A DNA stretch of 64,000 bases. It comes from CAKSEI01 sp964403505. GTDB taxonomy: Bacteria > Bacillota > Clostridia > Oscillospirales > CAG-272. Position numbers and translations under genes: made by a program. The stretch spans positions 124,001-188,000 of the forward strand of contig CAYOFP010000001.1 in the NCBI GenBank assembly GCA_964403505.1. The letters are read 5' to 3'. Under the pieces are notes generated by a model. It did no database searches and was not told the origin of the DNA. It saw nothing but the letters and a program-made list of their open reading frames with translations. Below, piece after piece: positions 61,106-64,000 of this stretch (position 1 is the stretch's first letter; each line of letters opens with the position of its first letter).

Positions 61106-62058
61106 TCAAACACCTTTTGACAGACCTGTAACATTTTCTCTTCCGCTTCCGCAGGACTTTTCGCCGTAAGCGTGCATCCTGCCGCACGGATATGACCGCC
61201 GCCGCCGAACGCCGCACAAAGCTCGGCGCAGTTCACGCCCTCGCATGAACGCATGGAGAGGCGGAATCTTTCCGCATCTTCGCCGTCCTGCTTTATCGCC
61301 ACGGCGAGCATCACGCCCGATATCTCCCGCAAAAGCGAGGATGCATTGCCGAGGTCCTTGTCGCAAAAGCCGTATTTTTCCTTTTTTTCGTTCGTTATTG
61401 TGACATATCTGATCTTGCCGTCGCAGGCGCTTTTCATATCCGAATAAACAACGCCGCATGCCACCGCCTCACTGAGCGGCTTTTTCTCAAAAAGCGCCTC
61501 GGAAATAGCCGCCGTATGCGCTCCGAGCGCAAGCAGCTCACCTACCGTATCGAATGTCTTTTTCGTCACATTTGAATATTTAAAGCACCCGGTATCGGAG
61601 GCGATCGCACCGTATAGACAGTCTGCGATCTCGGCATCCATCACGCCGAGTTCTTTTGCAATATCGAAAACGATCTCGCCTGCTGCCGCCGCATCGGGGC
61701 GCACGATAGCGAGCTTGCCGAAATCAGTCGAAACGGCATGATGATCTATTTTGATATCCGTCTTATCCGCCCACGCTTCAAGAGACCCGAGCTGGGAGGG
61801 CGACGCCACATCGACGGTGATCACCGTGTCGCACGCAAACGGCGGCACGCTGTAGGTGCAAAGTCCCGGACACAAAAGCGCCAGGCGTGCAGGAACGGGA
61901 TCTGCACACATGACCTCCGCCGCAGCACCGAGACGGGAAAGCAACGCACGGAGCGCAAATGCACTTCCGATCGCATCGCCGTCCGGGCGTGCGTGGCAAA
62001 AGACGAGCGCTTTTTTCGCACTCAGCAGTCTTTCTTTTATTTCAGACACAGTATTCAT
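61102..62058 (-). CDS. nrnA: DHH family phosphoesterase, NrnA-like
   Basis: 318 residues. DHH motifs: VFCHARPDGDAIGSAFALRA (DGDAIGS), VITVDVASPSQLG, KIDHHAVSTDFG (DHH) and DTGCFKYSN, with DHHA1 motif GGGGHIRAAGCTL. NrnA enzymes degrade nanoRNA and dephosphorylate pAp. It is 1 bp from rbfA and overlaps truB, the conserved rbfA-nrnA-truB order downstream of infB in Firmicutes; infB itself is absent here because the divergent exonuclease gene starts instead. Confidence 0.93.
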   Translation of the reverse strand: MNTVSEIKERLLSAKKALVFCHARPDGDAIGSAFALRALLSRLGAAAEVMCADPVPARLALLCPGLCTYSVPPFACDTVITVDVASPSQLGSLEAWADKTDIKIDHHAVSTDFGKLAIVRPDAAAAGEIVFDIAKELGVMDAEIADCLYGAIASDTGCFKYSNVTKKTFDTVGELLALGAHTAAISEALFEKKPLSEAVACGVVYSDMKSACDGKIRYVTITNEKKEKYGFCDKDLGNASSLLREISGVMLAVAIKQDGEDAERFRLSMRSCEGVNCAELCAAFGGGGHIRAAGCTLTAKSPAEAEEKMLQVCQKVFE

Positions 62059-62059
62059 T

Positions 62060-62407
62060 TTAATCCTGACCTACTTTTTTGAGCAATTCCATAATATGCG
62101 CTCCGTTTTCTGCAGAATCGTCGTGAATGAACGTCAGCTCGGGCGTGATGCGCAGGTTCAGCGTATGAGCGAGCTCACGCCGGATAAATCCCTTTGCAGA
62201 GTCGAGTCCCTTCTGCACCTCGGAGATATCCGCACCCTTTGCTATTGCGCTGTAATATATCTTCGCATATTTGAAATCAGCCGTGACGAACGACGCCGTG
62301 ACGCTGACGATATTTTTCTGTATTCTCGGGTCCTTGATCTCTCGGAGGATAGAGGAAAGCTCCCTCGTCATCTCCTCGTTTATCCTGCCCTTTCTGTAAT
62401 TTGCCAT
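62060..62407 (-). CDS. rbfA: Ribosome-binding factor A
   Basis: The start at 62407 (MANYRKGRINEEMTRELSSI) has GGAG 8 nt upstream; 115 residues. REIKDPRIQKNIVSVTASFV, DFKYAKIYYSAIAKG and the C-terminal LRITPELTFIHDDSAENGAH, all typical of the KH-type RbfA. It helps 16S rRNA maturation and cold adaptation. It is first in the operon with nrnA and truB. Confidence 0.95.
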   Translation of the reverse strand: MANYRKGRINEEMTRELSSILREIKDPRIQKNIVSVTASFVTADFKYAKIYYSAIAKGADISEVQKGLDSAKGFIRRELAHTLNLRITPELTFIHDDSAENGAHIMELLKKVGQD

Positions 62408-62526
62408 ATATTTATTTCTCCGTTTTTTTCTCTGTTTTTTATTTATTTTACCACAAACACGCTTTTCATTCAATAGATAATTGAAAGAGAGAAAAAAATG
62501 TGATAAAATAGATACGGAGGTATGCC

Positions 62527-63654
62527 ATGATAAGAATATTACATATCGCAGACTTGCATATAGATTCACCTTTTTCAAAATATCCGCCGTCCGTGCGTGA
62601 AAAGAAACGGCAGGATGTCCTCGCCTCGTTCAGGGCGGCGATCGATTATATCATAAGCGAAGAGATACCCGTCTGCCTGATCGCAGGCGACCTCTTTGAT
62701 AACGATACACCGTCTGATGCGGCAAAGGAAGAGGTACGTGCCGGATTTGAGCGGGCGAAGAGATGCGAATTTTTTATCACACCCGGAAATCACGATCCCT
62801 ATACCGAGCATGGCGTATATGCGACGTATTCTTTCGGCGATAATGTAACGGTATTCAAAAGCGAAAATATTGCCCGTATCTCATACGATGAGAATACGGA
62901 TATCTACGGCTATGCCTTCACCTCACGCACTATGAGCGCAAATCCCTTCTCTCAGCTGCGTGTGGCGGGCAACGGAAAGATAAACATCCTCGTCGCCCAC
63001 GGCGATATGTCGAGCGCAGTATCGGATACCTGCCCGATCAGTCAGAATGACATTATGCAGTGCGGTGCAGACTATATCGCCCTCGGCCATTTGCACAACA
63101 TGGCAGGGATCAAAAAGATAAACGATACCTATTACGGCTATTCGGGATGCCTCTGCGGCAGGGACTTCGGCGAAACGGGAGAAAAGGGCGGATATCTGTG
63201 CGAGATGTCACGTGAAAACGGATTTTTTACCTGCTCATCCCTTTTCGTACCCTTCGGCGTGCACAAATACATCGGACACGAGGTGGATATCACAGGCTCA
63301 CAGGATGACGGGCAGACCGCAGATATCATCAGCGAATCGGCGAGGGTCAACCTCTGGGGTGAGGACTGCTCCCTGCGTGTGCGCCTGACGGGAAGCGTGC
63401 AGGGCGATTATCTGCCCCGTAAAAACGCCATCCGTGCCATGACAAGGGGCTTATACGAGGTAGAAATAAAAGATGATACCATCCCTGTCTTTGAGGGAGG
63501 CGACCTCGAAAACGATATGACCCTGCGGGGTGAATATTTCAGGCGGATAAAGCCGATGCTCGAATCGGGCACACCCGAGGAGAGACGGACGGCGGCGCTC
63601 GCACTCCGATTCGGCATATGCGCAATGGACGGAGGGGATTTAAATGAGATATGA
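62527..63654 (+). CDS. SbcD-like metallophosphoesterase (DNA repair exonuclease)
   Basis: 375 residues. Metallophosphoesterase motifs in order: ILHIADLHIDSPF (DLH), CLIAGDLFDNDTP (GDLFD), FFITPGNHDPY (GNHD), NILVAHGDMSS (H), and ALGHLHNM (GHLH). The C-terminal capping part continues to 375 residues. It resembles YhaO/SbcD, Mre11-type nucleases that work with an SMC-like ATPase. No such partner gene follows within the window; instead the next gene overlaps by 11 bp. CGGAGGTATGCC precedes the ATG. Confidence 0.9.
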   Translation: MIRILHIADLHIDSPFSKYPPSVREKKRQDVLASFRAAIDYIISEEIPVCLIAGDLFDNDTPSDAAKEEVRAGFERAKRCEFFITPGNHDPYTEHGVYATYSFGDNVTVFKSENIARISYDENTDIYGYAFTSRTMSANPFSQLRVAGNGKINILVAHGDMSSAVSDTCPISQNDIMQCGADYIALGHLHNMAGIKKINDTYYGYSGCLCGRDFGETGEKGGYLCEMSRENGFFTCSSLFVPFGVHKYIGHEVDITGSQDDGQTADIISESARVNLWGEDCSLRVRLTGSVQGDYLPRKNAIRAMTRGLYEVEIKDDTIPVFEGGDLENDMTLRGEYFRRIKPMLESGTPEERRTAALALRFGICAMDGGDLNEI

Positions 63655-64000
63655 TACGCTTCTCATGGACGCAGACGATACCGTCTTCGATTTCGGCGCA
63701 TGTGAAAAAGCGGCATTCCGTGCGGCATTTGCCGCCTGCGGATATGAATACACAGACGAAATATATAATGAATACTCATCCATCAATCTCTCCATGTGGA
63801 AAATGCTCGAACGGGGCGAGATAGATAAGGCACGCCTGAAAGTATCACGGTTCGAAAAACTTTTTGCAAATCATGACATAAAGGGCGACGCAGAAGCGCT
63901 GTGCGCAGTCTACGGCAGGTGCCTCGCAGAACAGCACGAGCTCATACCGGGCGCACGTGACTTTTTGAGAGCGGCAAAGGAAAAAGGCCGTATTTATATC
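63644..64000 (+). CDS. YjjG-like HAD nucleotidase, C-terminus outside window
   Basis: 119 residues present from MRYDTLLMDADDTVFDFGAC; GGAGGGG precedes the ATG. HAD motif I is DADDTVFDF, as in YjjG-type noncanonical pyrimidine nucleotidases, which carry D-A-D-D-T-L-x-D. The helical cap region (FAACGYEYTDEIYNEYSSIN; WKMLERGEIDKARLKVSRFE) follows, then PGARDFLRAAKEKGRIYI before the window ends. Other HAD phosphatases with the same cap cannot be excluded. Confidence 0.85.
   Translation, partial: MRYDTLLMDADDTVFDFGACEKAAFRAAFAACGYEYTDEIYNEYSSINLSMWKMLERGEIDKARLKVSRFEKLFANHDIKGDAEALCAVYGRCLAEQHELIPGARDFLRAAKEKGRIYI

Noticed and set aside
62527..63654. SbcC/YhaN-type ATPase partner for the SbcD-like nuclease
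   Set aside because: The next gene is a HAD phosphatase; no ATPase fragment is visible before the window ends.

Overview
This window comes from an endospore-forming, Gram-positive member of the Clostridia. The evidence is a spoVAC-spoVAD-spoVAE operon, a mraZ-rsmH start of a dcw cluster, rsmD-coaD, YqeG-AP endonuclease-peptidase-EF-P order, an L10 leader RNA, HPr with both His15 and Ser46, and several S-layer-homology (SLH) proteins. A run of 100 N inside a tandem repeat suggests a draft or metagenome-assembled genome. A gut or rumen Oscillospirales-like organism is my guess; the genus cannot be told from this sequence. I saw no rRNA, tRNA, CRISPR array or transposase gene.

Layout. 1-1.3 kb: mraZ and the 5' part of rsmH (minus strand) with a clear promoter and MraZ-type operator repeats. 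1.4-7 kb: a block of secreted proteins (an SLH protein with two CHAP/NlpC-like repeats, lipoproteins, a zinc-ribbon membrane protein, and a TPR/NPCBM-like lipoprotein split by a -1 frameshift at a dnaX-like slippery heptamer). 7.3-10.5 kb: housekeeping genes coaD, rsmD, uvrC, ptsH. 10.6-11.1 kb: a 119-bp tandem repeat interrupted by the assembly gap. 11.1-13.8 kb: a large glycoside-hydrolase-like protein. 14-19.7 kb: an operon rimM-trmD-murJ-O-antigen-ligase-like polymerase-two DUF4330 proteins. 19.8-24.1 kb: tyrS, then divergent trkH-trkA (K+ uptake), yajC and a TIGR04086-type membrane protein. 24.2-26.2 kb: a secreted protein and a formate/nitrite-type channel. 26.4-28.3 kb: spoVAC-AD-AE behind a likely sigma-G promoter. 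28.3-46.6 kb: five consecutive very large secreted SLH proteins, the centre of interest of this window. 46.7-49.4 kb: a THUMP-type rRNA methyltransferase and an inverted-repeat-bounded cassette with a ribbon-helix-helix regulator and a small lipoprotein. 49.5-53.4 kb: yqeG, AP endonuclease, M24 peptidase, efp, a 273-bp palindromic element and a Cys/Asp-rich CD1247-like protein. 53.4-54.6 kb: small regulators and zinc-ribbon proteins. 54.6-55.8 kb: rplJ-rplL with L10 leader and consensus promoter. 55.9-59.3 kb: an AT-rich 1134-residue secreted protein with a dockerin-like end. 59.4-64 kb: an XRE regulator, truB, nrnA, rbfA, an SbcD-like exonuclease and a partial YjjG-like HAD phosphatase.

How it may work together. 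The SLH proteins carry InlB_B/Flg_new repeats plus an unnamed module of about 150-180 residues that I see about nine times in five neighbouring proteins. Two of them also have a segment that resembles a cohesin, and a dockerin-like protein lies 9 kb away, so a cell-surface assembly is possible but unproven. Two SLH genes share a nearly identical block of about 820 bp, and the second and third share another of about 400 bp, so the cluster is evolving by duplication and gene conversion. The MurJ/polymerase operon may supply the wall polymer that SLH domains bind, which is inference.
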